This document shows positions 7,622-17,498 of a stretch of 17,534 bases of DNA, piece after piece. The stretch covers positions 383,931-401,464 of the forward strand of contig FN649758.1 of the NCBI GenBank assembly GCA_000310025.1. The letters are read 5' to 3'. The notes beneath the pieces were generated by a model. The model saw nothing but the letters and a program-made list of their open reading frames with translations, made no database searches and was not told where the DNA came from. This DNA comes from Ectocarpus siliculosus (Eukaryota > Sar > Phaeophyceae > Ectocarpales > Ectocarpaceae). Position numbers and translations under genes: made by a program. How positions within the stretch are numbered: position 1 is the stretch's first letter; every line of letters begins with the position of its first letter.

Positions 7622-10226
7622 ATGGGGCACGACCACTCTAAGCCCGTCAAGGCCGTCGTCGGCGTCCTCGCCCTCGCCTCCGCCGCCTCGGCGTTCGTGG
7701 CACCTGGCGCCGCCGGCCGCGGGCTCACGCAGCAGCAGCCCACCAGGACTTCGGCGACCGTGGTGTTCGGACAGGGCAAGTACGACGGCAAGCTGTGGGA
7801 TGACGCCGCCAAGGACGACGTCAAGTCGATGTACAACCCCAACGAGCCCTGGAGCGACAACAACTTCGACCCCTTCGTGAAGGTGAGCGAGAATCAAATC
7901 AACCCTGCTGCAGCGTGCAAGCAGCTGCTGTTCTCCGCGCGGGCGGCGTATCTAAAACGAGAGAGATCTTGTTGCGATACGTACGTTCGGTCGTTTTGCC
8001 GTCACCCACGAGAGTCGTACGCGTGGTGGCGCCTGTGTAGCAGCGGCGGATGTCACTGCTGTTCCATTCGCTGCCGCTGCTGCCTCTGTCGGTTGCACCG
8101 GCTGCGCACCTCGCCTGATTCGCGCCCGCGTCTGCTGCACAAAAATATGGTGCTGTTGTTGTGGGTTGAGATTTCGACGTGCGTGGCGGTTGGTAGGCGC
8201 ATGCACACGAAGAATATTGCGGTTGAACCCGCTCAGGCACCACGCATGCATGTTCTTCCTACCGCTGTAAACAATGCAAGAGAGGTGTTGATAGAGGTGT
8301 TGATAGCCTTGGCGTTCTTGGGCCGAGTGGCATGCGGCCTGAGATGCCCGGCCTGTGCTTGGCCATAACTGCGTCATGTATGGGGAAGGGAGAAGACGTC
8401 TGATTCTAAAATTTCTAGTGACGACACGTTTTTTACTTCAACCCGGGGATGAACTGCTCGAGATCCACACGATACTATTGTATGCATACCTTACATACAG
8501 CAGTACATAGCATCTCGTGGTAGTAGGAAGATGTGCAACAGCAGTAGTGAAATGAGCGTCGCGTGCTTATATCCGTCCGCTCGACATCCATGCGCCCAGG
8601 GCAACCGCATACGCAAGAGACCCATCAGCGCAGAATGCACGTGCGTGTGTAGTGATGGATTTTCCACAGCAGTATTGTAGTACAATTGTAATACTCCACC
8701 GTATGTTGTCGTTTTCCGGCGAGATAAAAGCGTCGCCTTTTGAGAAGAACGGTCACGAAAGGCACCAGTGTTTTTTTGTTCAACTCGCAACCGCCTGTTG
8801 CTGAGGTATCAGTTGTCTTTACCCTATTTTTTCTCCCCTGCTACCAGCCCCAACTGCGATGGATCATGACACCATTAATGAAACTGAAGCAAGCAACTGG
8901 CTGTATACGGAGTTATACTACAACAGTAGCAGTCGCATGTACGTCTGGTGCTCCGCCGGTCAATTGCCGACACGTGCTGAAGATTTGCCCGCTGCCGTAA
9001 GCGTAATGTGTAACTTCCTCCACCCAGTACCACGTGGCACATGTCCGTGGGTTTAAGCGATTTGTAGTTGTTTCCGAGCAGGGTCAAGAGATCTGCCAAT
9101 TCCATTGCGTTGGTGTGGCGATGCAACGCTCCGTTCGAGCCTGACGCACTAGAGCATTTAGCGGTTTAGTGGTGATGACCATTACCTCTGTGGAACTTGG
9201 TGCTGTTTCGGCCCACCCGCCTGCTCGACGTTGCGAAAAACCCAGCTGTTTTACAGCAGTGATTGTGTAGGTTGGACTCCTGTACCGGTGTTTCATGTGC
9301 TTGCTTCAATTCACTTGAGACAGAAGTACTGCTGCTCAACAACGCGCATCAGAGCCTACCGAAAGACGCATCCAGCTCTAGACCCTCTTTGCTTACGAGT
9401 GCATGCATGCATACAGAAGCGCTGAATCTATTCTTTACCAGAGTAATATCGTGCACGACCACTCAACATTTCCGGTTTGCGCCCTTCCTTCTCCCCCTCT
9501 CGGCAGCAGTCAGTTGCACACATGATGGCAATGCTGCTTGCTGCCGTTGTTTTACTGCTGCCATTTGAAGATGTAAACCAATCAAAAGAACCCAGCTATT
9601 CCTACATGTTCAAGTCCGAGGGCGACAAGGATCAAGTCCCACCTTCCTCAGTTTTGTCTTCTAAAACTATCCTCACCCCACGCCCTGGTTCCCTTCCCCG
9701 TGCGTTGACGCGTGCGGTGTTTTTGTGTATTTCGTGAACAGGACGCCGCGGGCAACAAGTGCGACTCGTCCGGCTACTACCCGGGAGAGACCATGTGAGC
9801 ACCAAGTGACACCCACACCCACCTATCACGTTACACCGGTAATGCGGGGTCCGCTACGAAGAAACGCCGATGCGTGTCGAGGCTGAGTTTCTGGCTTTTG
9901 TCGCCACCATTGAGTGTAGACTACCTACCGTCCAGGATGTAGTGTAGAACCCACCGCTGCGCTGTTTCTTAACCCCAGTTAGGCGCGTGGGTTCCTCTTG
10001 AAAAGAAACGGTTAACAGCAAACAGTTCACAAAACTCCTGCACGCGCATCACTACCGAGACTTTATTAATCGTCTCGTCTTTCTTCGCCTGTTGTTGGCC
10101 TTGTTTTTCTGTTGTCCTGACGTTTCTTCTCCTCCCGACAGGTACAAGGACCCCATCAGGCCCGCAGTGAGCTACGCGGACTACTTGGCCGCCAAGGCCA
10201 AGAAGGAGGCCGAGGGAGGAAACTAA
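7622..10226 (+). CDS. Small plastid-targeted protein of unknown function (3 exons, complete)
   Basis: Seen: exons 7622-7882, 9742-9794 and 10142-10226 (stop TAA 10224-10226) give 132 residues. Donors are aag|gtgagc and at|gtgagc, acceptors aacag|g and gacag|g, with phases 0 and 2. The N-terminus has a basic start (HDHSKPVK), a hydrophobic segment of about 15 residues and ASA-FVAP. This is the signal-peptide cleavage site plus +1 phenylalanine typical of stramenopile plastid presequences. The mature part of about 108 residues has no membrane span. It is rich in Asp, Asn, Tyr and Lys, has one cysteine (NKCDSSGYYPGE) and an Ala/Lys/Glu-rich C-terminal helix (DYLAAKAKKEAEGGN). Known: such presequences direct import through the chloroplast ER into the stroma. 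Inference: a soluble or peripheral plastid protein, perhaps linked to photosynthesis. I do not recognise the family. The 53-nt middle exon is unusually short. Confidence 0.85.
7883..9741 (+). other. Intron 1 of the plastid-protein gene
   Basis: A 1859-base intron, the longest in the window, in a gene whose coding sequence is only 399 nt. It contains CAG/CTG-rich stretches near 8040-8100 and 8140-8165, atgcatgc runs near 9401-9412, and a 25-base match (9379-9403) to sirtuin intron 3. Open frames within it match no protein I know. Confidence 0.75.
9795..10141 (+). other. Intron 2 of the plastid-protein gene
   Basis: A 347-base intron splitting an ATG codon after its second base (at|g). It has a strong pyrimidine tract before the acceptor (gttgtcctgacgtttcttctcctcccgacag). 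No internal feature was seen. Confidence 0.85.
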
Positions 10227-12921
10227 CCAGGGGACAGGAGATAACCCCCGCCCCCCCTAACACGCTGGACAACACCGCGTCCCCTGTGAAGACGTTTGGA
10301 AGCACGTTCTTAGCTGAGACGTGCGCTTTCTGCGGGCAAAGGTTTACGTCCCAAGTGGCTTGTAGATGATTTGGCTCGGGGGGGGGGTGATAGGGAACAA
10401 TAGAAGATTTTGTGGAATTTCTAGACTATGTAGAAAACGTGACTTCTGTTTGTAAGCATGTGACATTTGGGGGGTAAGATCCCCCTTGTGCCGCATGATT
10501 TTTAGGGCCTCTGTGGGAGAAATCGAAATTGGGCGTATTTGGTGGCGTGCGTTCCAGCTTGTGCGTCGACGTGTACTCTTGCAGAGCGAGATCGATTCTT
10601 AGCAGCAGTTGACTTTTTTTCGTGTAGAGTTTTTGGACGATATTATGTTGGCTGGCGAACATGTTAGTTGCCCATCGGGCCCGACTTCTCGTTCTTCGCC
10701 GAAGAATTGAGCACTTTCAGAGTTTTTATGCGCACATTGGTGTGGGTGACAGCTTGAGTGACCACACAGATTTTTCGTTCTTCTGTGCCTTGGAAGAGAA
10801 ACGAAAAGGGAGAGTGCTGGCATACGGCCAGGGCATTTTAACCCGAAGAACACATCAAAACAGAAGGCCGAAAAGGAGGATCGGGAAGACCATTACCAGG
10901 GGGCAGGAACTTAACAACCCTTCCCACCCCCGCCTACACCTATCCAAAGAACAATGTTACCGTGTATGACGAGCTTGTTGTGGCAGCAAGAAAGAGGGAC
11001 TGCTATCGCACAAGGAGCAGACATGTCATGCCCGTGCCTTCGCACGGCGTGTGACCTTGATTCTCCGTGTGTGTGTGTTGATCATGAGATAAGTTACACG
11101 GCCTCTCATATGCATGGACCATCTCGGCTACACAGACCGACGGGTTGCCAACCAACTGAGATATCCGAGAAGAAGCGTTGAGACAAGAAAAACGGACCTG
11201 CTACTTCTGTATACGAACCTGCTTCGGTTGATATTTGTCACTCGCGGACTTGGTTAGTTGTAGCGGAGGACTCGTGGTTGGAACGGCGTACCAGCAACTC
11301 CCTTCTCCTTCCGAGTTGGCGGGCCTCATGGAAAAATTAATCATGCGTTTCACGTGACACCGAGACGGAGGGACGCGCTCTGTCCTTGTTCAGTTTCATT
11401 GGGGATTAGCTCTTCCCTGCCGGTTTCGCAGCAGCATTGACGCACGAAGGGTCAAGCTTACGACACGGAACGACCACAAAACGGTAAGGACACCGCTTAC
11501 ACACTAGTCTGACAAGGTGCAACGGGCATACGGGACACGGGTCCAATGATTATCCTGGGCTCTCGTTTTGCATATGGGGAAACGACGGGAAGAAACGGCC
11601 TATCTACTGCGGTATGCCCCCCCCCCCCCAACGCCCAGGTCCACACACACCCACAATCCACGTCGCCGAGTGCAACAGACACATAAATAGGAAACCTTCG
11701 GACTTTGAGTCCGGAGTACTTGCCTGTCCTCCCGAAGGCAAAAAAAAAAAAACGTGAACGAAGGTATACACATCGTGCGACAACACCTGCAGAGTCAACA
11801 GTTCACTGTAACAGCCCCAGAAATTGCAAGGAAAACGCTGACACGGAAAAGCGCTTTGTCTATAGGCCAGCAGCCCGCCGCAAAATGAGCAGGGTATAAA
11901 ACACAAGAAAAACGAGTCTTTCACCATCATCAAGCAAGCCGTGCGATTGGTCCTGGCCCCCACACAGCAAAACTTACAGTGCAAACCAACCACAGAAAAC
12001 ACATAAAAATGCCGATGACGGCAACAAAACACATCCGCGCCCATTGGCTTCTAGGCAACGGGAAAACACACACCAGAAGCAGCAGCGTTGAGTGTGAACC
12101 GGTCCTTTGTAACCCTCTTCTCTTGCGAAACCTTCCTGCCGCCTTCGGCAAAATGGCACTTCGAATCTAACGGGCCGTTCCACCAGGACAGGTCCAGCAT
12201 GCAGTGCAGGAGGCGGGATGTTCTTTGGGTCGGCTGGCCAGTAGTCCCGGCTGCCACCGTCCGATGGACGTTGAGGATTTTCGTCTCTGCAGCACCATGT
12301 GTGAGCGCGCGGCAGTACCAGCGGGAGGGGCGGGGGCATGGATGATTACTCGCACGTGTCATCTCATGTACCACAACTGCTGTGCCGGCGTCCCACACTG
12401 CGGCGAAATTCGGCCGTGGGTGTGAACTGTGGGTCGATATTCCTGTGTCGCTGAGACGGCCTCTACAACAAAAAGCGTTTTCGGAGAAACTTCGCTTCCA
12501 CCAGCAATGTTGACAACTCTGCGGCAACTTTCCATGGCTTCGCAGTGTGCACGCACACGCATAACTGGCATGTCTGTTTTAATTTCATGCGCGTAACAAC
12601 GGAAATGACGGTTCAAGGGCTACTTACTGCCGAGCCGCCGCCTTGCCGACCTCCGAACAACAGCAGAGGCAAACACGCCCTCGGTCCGCCTTTAGAAGGA
12701 TACGACAGTGGTAACAGCGCCGTCCACCCTCCACTCTCTACGTCGAGAAGAGTCTGTGCCGTTCCAGCCCAGTCTCGAATGTAACCTCCTTCCAGACGCC
12801 AGAAACGAAGAACGCTTCGAATTGGCAGCCATCTCGCCGCACGTATGACATATGGGGGGGCGTACCAACGAAAAAAACTCTCGTCACCCCACTCCCCAAA
12901 AGGACTCGAAATATTTTTTCT
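10227..12921. other. Convergent intergenic region between the plastid-protein and release-factor genes
   Basis: The two flanking genes point towards each other, so this span should hold both 3' UTRs. No recognisable gene was found. The longest frames are on the minus strand at 11604-12044 (146 codons, ATG, Cys/Phe-rich) and 12051-12527 (158 codons, TTG start), with no known motif. Homopolymers include G at about 10379-10387, C at about 11617-11629 and A at about 11740-11751. Confidence 0.6.
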
Positions 12922-15079
12922 TCATCTCCCCGCTTCGTTGCTCCCGCTGTCCTCCCAGTCACTCTCCTCCTTGTCGACTTCGCTCGCCGAGTCCACCGCC
13001 TCCCCTGTGCCGCTGCCACCGGCCATCATCATCTTCTCGTCATTGCTAAGCGCCGGTTCTGGCTGTTTTTCTGATGCCGCTGCCGCTGTCGCTGCTGCTC
13101 CTTGGTGCTTGAGGCGCGACTTTCGCTGCGAGCGAGCTTTCTTGTTCCGGATCTTGTTTATTCTGCGGCCGACCTTGCTGTCGGCGCCCATCAGCTGGAA
13201 CTCCACCTAAGGGAGACGTGCGTGCGTGCGTGAGCAGGGGAGGGTCACTGACTCAACATCATGCAATGGCGGAACTCGACCGATGCGTACCCGCACCGGT
13301 GAACGGGCCCCGGTCGTAAAAAAGACATAAAAAATGCACGGGAGTTGCGGTCCGCCATTTAAGAAAAGTCTAGCTAGGAAAACAAATCTCAAAAGTTCAC
13401 GAAAAACAAAGAAAAGGTGACCAAGAAACACACCTCAGCCGTGGATCCCACACCAAACTCCATGTAATGACGTATGCTGGACGGTGGTGACGAACCAAGA
13501 AAATGAGCCTCGACCCCCACATGGATGACTCTTATTCTCTGGCCGCAACCTGTACACAGAACGCGCCACCCCTTAAGAACTCAGGATTTAAGAAATTGAG
13601 CCTCAAACCCCTAAAATTTAAGAACTTGAGCACAATTTGTGAGCTCCGTTAAGAACCCCACACTAAAACCTATATGACCACCATTCGTAGCATGACCCTA
13701 ATGTAGGAATTAAGAATCCCAGCCTCGGCCAGAACTATATATTAGTAGAGGTTCTGAAGTGGTGATGCGTTCTTCAAAACACAAGATGGGCCCTGCACCT
13801 TTTCCTTGAGGCGTTTCCGAGCGATGTGGCGGTTGGCGTGAAGCTCGCGAGAGTCTTGGCACGAGACCGACACGCCGGAAGGTACGTGGGTCAGCTGGAC
13901 GCAGTTCCGCACCTTGTTGATCTTTTGGCCGCCTGGCCCACTTCCCTGCTCAACACGCAACGAAGAGGACGCCAACGTCAAACGACACGTTTTCGGAAAC
14001 GCTCCCGGCGATACCATTCCAACGTCTCCGTTACCGGCCGTCACTGCGGTTTTTGTTTTTGCAGAGTCATCGAGCAATAAAAACCGCTCCAGGGGTTGTG
14101 GTTTCTTTTGCAACCTACGGTAGGTGAAGGGAAATCACCTGAACCCCCCCCCCCGGCGGAACACGATGGGGGGGAGGGGCTCTGCCGTGGACTTCGGTGG
14201 CATACTACTGTATGTATCTCCATGGCTGCAACGTTGGCAAAGATGGGGCTCAGGGTTCTCTCGTACTGTACTCCCAAGCTTACTTGAGTGCCTTTGATAC
14301 GGCTACGGTGGCGCTCTTGCATGTACTGTACTTGCACACGCGCGGTCACAATGGAGCGCTGACGTGACGTACGTTAGATAGCAGGGGGTTCTTGGGTGGA
14401 CGATTAGGGCTTGTATTGCATGCCTACGCACGCATCACCTCCTGACGTCGGATGAAGTACGAGCATCGCGGAACACGGAACCCCGTGTACCAGAACATTA
14501 TACCTCCAATGTGACGACAAACAAAGTTGGATGGATTTCATCCTGCACGCTGCTGTAAATACTAACCGTAGGTCACATGAGATATGACACCCCCTTGATT
14601 GGTTTTCGGAGCTCGGTTACGCCTCGGCAGAGGAGAGTGGCGGTGCCGAAAATGACGGCGTTGGACACACCTCGTCGATGTTTTTCGTTGATTGGTACTT
14701 CGAAGTACATCCTGTTCGTCAATCGAGCTTTGAATGGGCCCAAATCAAAGGTGTGTGATCTTACGCATACTTGCTGTCGTGTCTTGGCTCCGGAGTATGT
14801 CCGTATGCGGGGCATACAGGAAGGAGATCACTCTGGGTGTTATGAATACCTAGGCAGATTGTTACACTACTGAGAACTTGCCTTGACAAATCTCTCTTCG
14901 ATGTCCTCGTCCAGCAGCTCGAAGGCCGGCCTTGTGCCGCCAGCTCTGCCGCGGCCTCCGCGCGCCGTCGTTGTTAATGCAAACAATCTGATGCCGCTGA
15001 CAATAGCATTGCCATCAATATTCATCCCACTCGCTCTAATTTTACTCCCTGTTGAGCAGCATCGTAGTGCGGACAGCAT
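12922..15079 (-). CDS. MTRFR: Class I release-factor-like GGQ protein, MTRFR/C12orf65 type, probably mitochondrial (3 exons)
   Basis: Seen, on the minus strand: exon 1 15079-14882, exon 2 13945-13799, exon 3 13206-12922 with stop, all phase 0, giving 209 residues. Exon 1 starts MLSALRCCSTGSKIRASG, basic and without acidic residues, like a mitochondrial presequence, and ends in LLDEDIEERFVK. Exon 2 begins at once with GSGPGGQKINKV, so the family signature FVKGxGPGGQ is rebuilt exactly. It continues with VQLTHVPSGVSVSC and ARKRLKEK. Exon 3 gives VEFQLMGADS and a basic tail (NKIRNKKARSQRKSRLK). Known: the GGQ loop drives peptidyl-tRNA hydrolysis. MTRFR-type proteins lack the stop-codon recognition domains and act in mitochondrial ribosome rescue. 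Odd: intron 1 uses a GC donor, and exon 3 adds about 60 low-complexity residues. A cytosolic or plastid paralogue is less likely. Confidence 0.88.
13207..13798 (-). other. Intron 2 of the release-factor-like gene
   Basis: A 592-base phase-0 intron with minus-strand donor aag|gtgcag and acceptor cttag|gtg. Splicing joins KEK to VEF. Reading past the donor gives 18 non-conserved residues and then a stop. The intron contains copy 2 of the dispersed repeat. Confidence 0.8.
13609..13761 (+). repeat. Dispersed repeat, copy 2
   Basis: This matches 580-724 in the same orientation on the plus strand, so it is antisense to the gene whose intron holds it. Just upstream, 13583-13604 carries a partial extra copy of the repeat's start (atttaagaa.ttgagc), so the left edge looks locally duplicated. 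Confidence 0.75.
13946..14881 (-). other. Intron 1 of the release-factor-like gene, apparent GC-AG intron
   Basis: The minus-strand donor reads aag|gcaagt, which is the strong context known for GC-AG introns. The acceptor is ttgagcag|gga with a pyrimidine-rich run upstream. No GT donor nearby keeps both the frame and the FVK-GSGPGGQ join. The 936-base intron contains a C run at about 14144-14154. A separate open frame at 14573-14815 resembles no protein I know. Confidence 0.75.
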
Positions 15080-15306
15080 AGTTACTTCCACCACCTTCCT
15101 TTTCCCTTATTATCTCCCTGTCTCTGGCGCTGGACCTGCCACACAGCAGCGCTCCCACAGCAGCTCTGCCTGCGGCGGTGCAAATGCGGCGGGATAAGGG
15201 TCCTCGCTGCTCGTCTTTCCAAGGTATACAATAAATACCAACCGCGGCGACCCCGCGAAGCGGAGAGCTGGTTCACTCGACGGAGACAAAGAGAGAGGAC
15301 GCCGGC
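15080..15306. promoter_or_regulatory. Putative bidirectional promoter
   Basis: Only 227 bases separate the minus-strand start codon at 15079 from the plus-strand start codon at 15307. The interval contains an AT-rich core, tatacaataaata (about 15224-15236), that could serve as a TATA-like element. It also has a second AT-rich patch (ttattatc, 15107-15114), CAG-rich sequence and a GC-rich imperfect palindrome (ccgcggcgaccccgcgaagcgg, in part). Both 5' UTRs must lie within it if the two gene models are right. Confidence 0.4.
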
Positions 15307-17463
15307 ATGGAATCAGGGCGCAACGTGCCGGCCAAGGATGGTTCAAGTGGGCAGCAAAAGACGGGGCGCAATAGGGCGCTTGAGCGATCATTTTCCACCC
15401 CCAGACGTGCATCAGCTGGGGCGATTCAACAGGTGCAAAATCAAGTGTTGCGAACAGCAGTATATAATTCACACAGCAGTAGCGCAGACTTTGTTTCAAC
15501 ATGGTGCTGCGTATGCTGCACTTTTATGTTCGGACCTTCGTACAACAGTTTCGGGCTCGTGCCCCGCTGTGGGCTCTGGCTGTCTTTTGGGGTGAATGGC
15601 ACACATCGCATGTCCGCATTTTAGGTGTCCCAAAAGACGGAGGAGGTCTGTTCCTTTGGTCAAGTGACTGCTGCTTTGAAGTACAATGGTGCCGCTTATC
15701 TCATCATAATGAAGGCGTGCAGTATATTGAGCATTGTGGAAACAGCAGTGCCGTCAAAAAAAAAGGAACTTCTGCAGATTGTTATACATGAATCAAAGTA
15801 AAGGCAGTGTGGGTGGGTGGAAACTCTGTCGATGTTTGCTTTTTTTGTTTTGTTTTCATCTCGAAATCTCGGACACTTGCAAGCAACTCTTAGCGCTCCT
15901 TCTATTCTCTGCATGAAAAATAGTGAGGGAACCACAAAAGGGTCAAGGTTTCGGAAGATTCAAGATTTTGAGACCAAAACCGTACCAAATGTTGCAACGT
16001 TGGGCTCATTGATTGAGATGAAGGCCTGGTCCGAGCGACGCGAAACGTAACGTGCCCTTCACGCACGACCTTCCCTCTTCCTCGACCTGGCGGAATTAAG
16101 AATTACAGATGTACACCAGTCAGCAATATAATAGTGCGGCACGAAGTGCGGTCCCAAGTTCTATGGTTCGCGGCAATCGTACGCTCGTTTTCTTGATTAC
16201 CAAGTCCGTAAGTAACGGGGCGTTCTACAGCACCTAAGTGCAAAAGCCGCCGCGTCTAAACCTGGTGCTACCTTAATTTTCTGTGCTTTGCCTGCCAACA
16301 TTGACGCTTCGTCTTGTTTATTGTGTCTGCCGCCCCGCGTAGCAGCCGCCTTTGCCGCAGCAGTCGAGCAGGAGTTCCAATGTGGCGCCGACGGCGATGC
16401 ACACGGTCATGGGTCTGACCATACCCACGAGGCCGGTCTTCATGGAGGATCGACTCACCCACGAGGACGATGCTACAAAGTGAGAGAGAGAGAGAGAGAC
16501 CTTTCGTCTCGGAGCGTTTTTTGTCTCCGCCCTCGACGGCTTCTTTGCTAGCTAGTGCTGCTGACCGCGTGAGCTCGCCTAGCCGGAAGGCACGTAACGG
16601 GGAGTGCTGCCAGGCTAACCCGCCGCCACAACGCTGTGGAATACCTTTAGAGCAGGGCTTCGCGCGCATGCACGTTCACCGTCTAGTGGGCGGATATGCA
16701 CCAGGCCTTTTCTTACCGCGGGCATCCGCCCTATCCCTACGTTCACTGTACACGGACAGCTTTGGCAGTCTCTACCGGTGCCAAGAAGAAATTTCACTCG
16801 GCCTATCCCGGCCACCCACCCTGCATGAAACCACCGCTTAGGCTCACAGATTTCATACACCCTGTGTACCGAAACCAAGGCGGGGTGCAACCCCCGTAGG
16901 GTACTGCACGGTGGGACGCCAACGTATCCGCACTCTTCGGGTAGGGGAAACGCGCACCGGGTTTTAGGAAGATCGCTAAGACCAACCCCGAGTGATTCTC
17001 CGGATGGCGCTGGTACTGTACATGATATGTCGGGCGCACCCACTCTTTTCTCTTTTGCGGGACCCCCCCCCCGTGGCTGTCGTAAGAGGGTCGTGCTTAG
17101 GGCTTCGGCGTAAGACAATGTTGATGGAGCCATGAATAACTGAAGAGTGGTGTTCCATCGTGTTGATTACCCTGCACCTTACTCAACCGTCACCCTCGAT
17201 CGGCAGTCGTTACATAACTCTGCACCGCAGGGAAAGACCGTGAGGTTGCTTGCTGCAGGTCCTTCGTGTCGTCGTGCCATGTCCCAGATAGCGAACCGAC
17301 CGACCCAGTGGCCAACGCGTCCAACCACACGACTCACGGAATCATCCCAACCCCCGCCCTGGCGGAATTCAACATCGAGATGACCCCCACCCCCCCCCGC
17401 CCCTGTACAGACACATTCGCGCCTCCTCTCTCCTTATGCACATGGGATGGACCATCCTCCTAA
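15307..17463 (+). CDS. Tentative multi-exon gene for an unrecognised protein, 3' part uncertain
   Basis: Seen: three phase-compatible segments. Exon 1 is 15307-15432 (42 codons, start context gccggcATGG) and ends at ttcaacag|gtgcaa. Exon 2 is 16343-16479, from acceptor gcgtag|cag to donor acaaa|gtgaga. Exon 3 begins at 17259 after gctgcag and is open to a TAA at 17461-17463. Joined this way they give 155 residues. The product is basic, then Gln/Pro/Ser-rich, followed by a more ordered stretch (MGLTIPTRPVFMEDRLTHED) and a Pro/Thr-rich end. I recognise no domain. Exon 3 could instead end at the donor-like cccct|gtacag (17404/17405), with further exons beyond the window. The C-rich sequence from about 17388 may contain length errors that shift the frame. 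It lies head to head with the release-factor gene. The call rests on exon-like composition and matching splice phases only. Confidence 0.45.
15433..16342 (+). other. Putative intron 1 of the tentative right-hand gene
   Basis: A 910-base stretch without a recognised gene. An ATG-initiated open frame of 96 codons lies at 15501-15791 but has no motif I can name. Several cagcagt motifs occur, along with A and T runs at about 15756-15764 and 15840-15850. Confidence 0.4.
16480..16499 (+). repeat. GA microsatellite fused to a putative splice donor
   Basis: The donor gtgaga at 16480 runs straight into (GA)n, ending at about 16499. The downstream part of the U1-binding region is therefore made of repeat sequence. 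Confidence 0.6.
16480..17258 (+). other. Putative intron 2 of the tentative right-hand gene
   Basis: A 779-base stretch. Open frames at 16696-16899 (plus, 67 codons) and 16615-17133 (minus, 172 codons) lack recognisable motifs. A C run lies at about 17064-17073. Confidence 0.4.
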
Positions 17464-17464
17464 A

Positions 17465-17498
<34 letters not shown>

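Noticed and set aside
7172-8368. 398-codon open frame spanning the plastid-protein exon 1
   Set aside because: Only 7622-7882 in it is coding. The part before is leader-like, and the part after the gtgagc donor at 7883 is intron with Cys/Arg-rich noise.
11604-12527. Two adjacent minus-strand open frames of 146 and 158 codons
   Set aside because: They lie in a convergent 3' region, one lacks an ATG, they use unusual Cys/Phe/Trp-rich composition and show no family motif. They are more likely chance frames within 3' UTR or intergenic DNA.
13742-14113. Single-exon 123-codon model for the GGQ protein
   Set aside because: It begins at TTG, its first 56 codons lack family similarity, and it ends in 18 non-conserved residues. 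The three-exon model restores the family signature at both junctions.
14573-14815. 80-codon minus-strand frame as an extra release-factor exon
   Set aside because: Including it would separate FVK from GSGPGGQ, which are contiguous in the family. No compatible splice sites are needed or seen.
16615-17133. 172-codon minus-strand open frame near the right end
   Set aside because: It has no recognisable motif, contains a translated poly-G run, and overlaps several equally long plus-strand frames.
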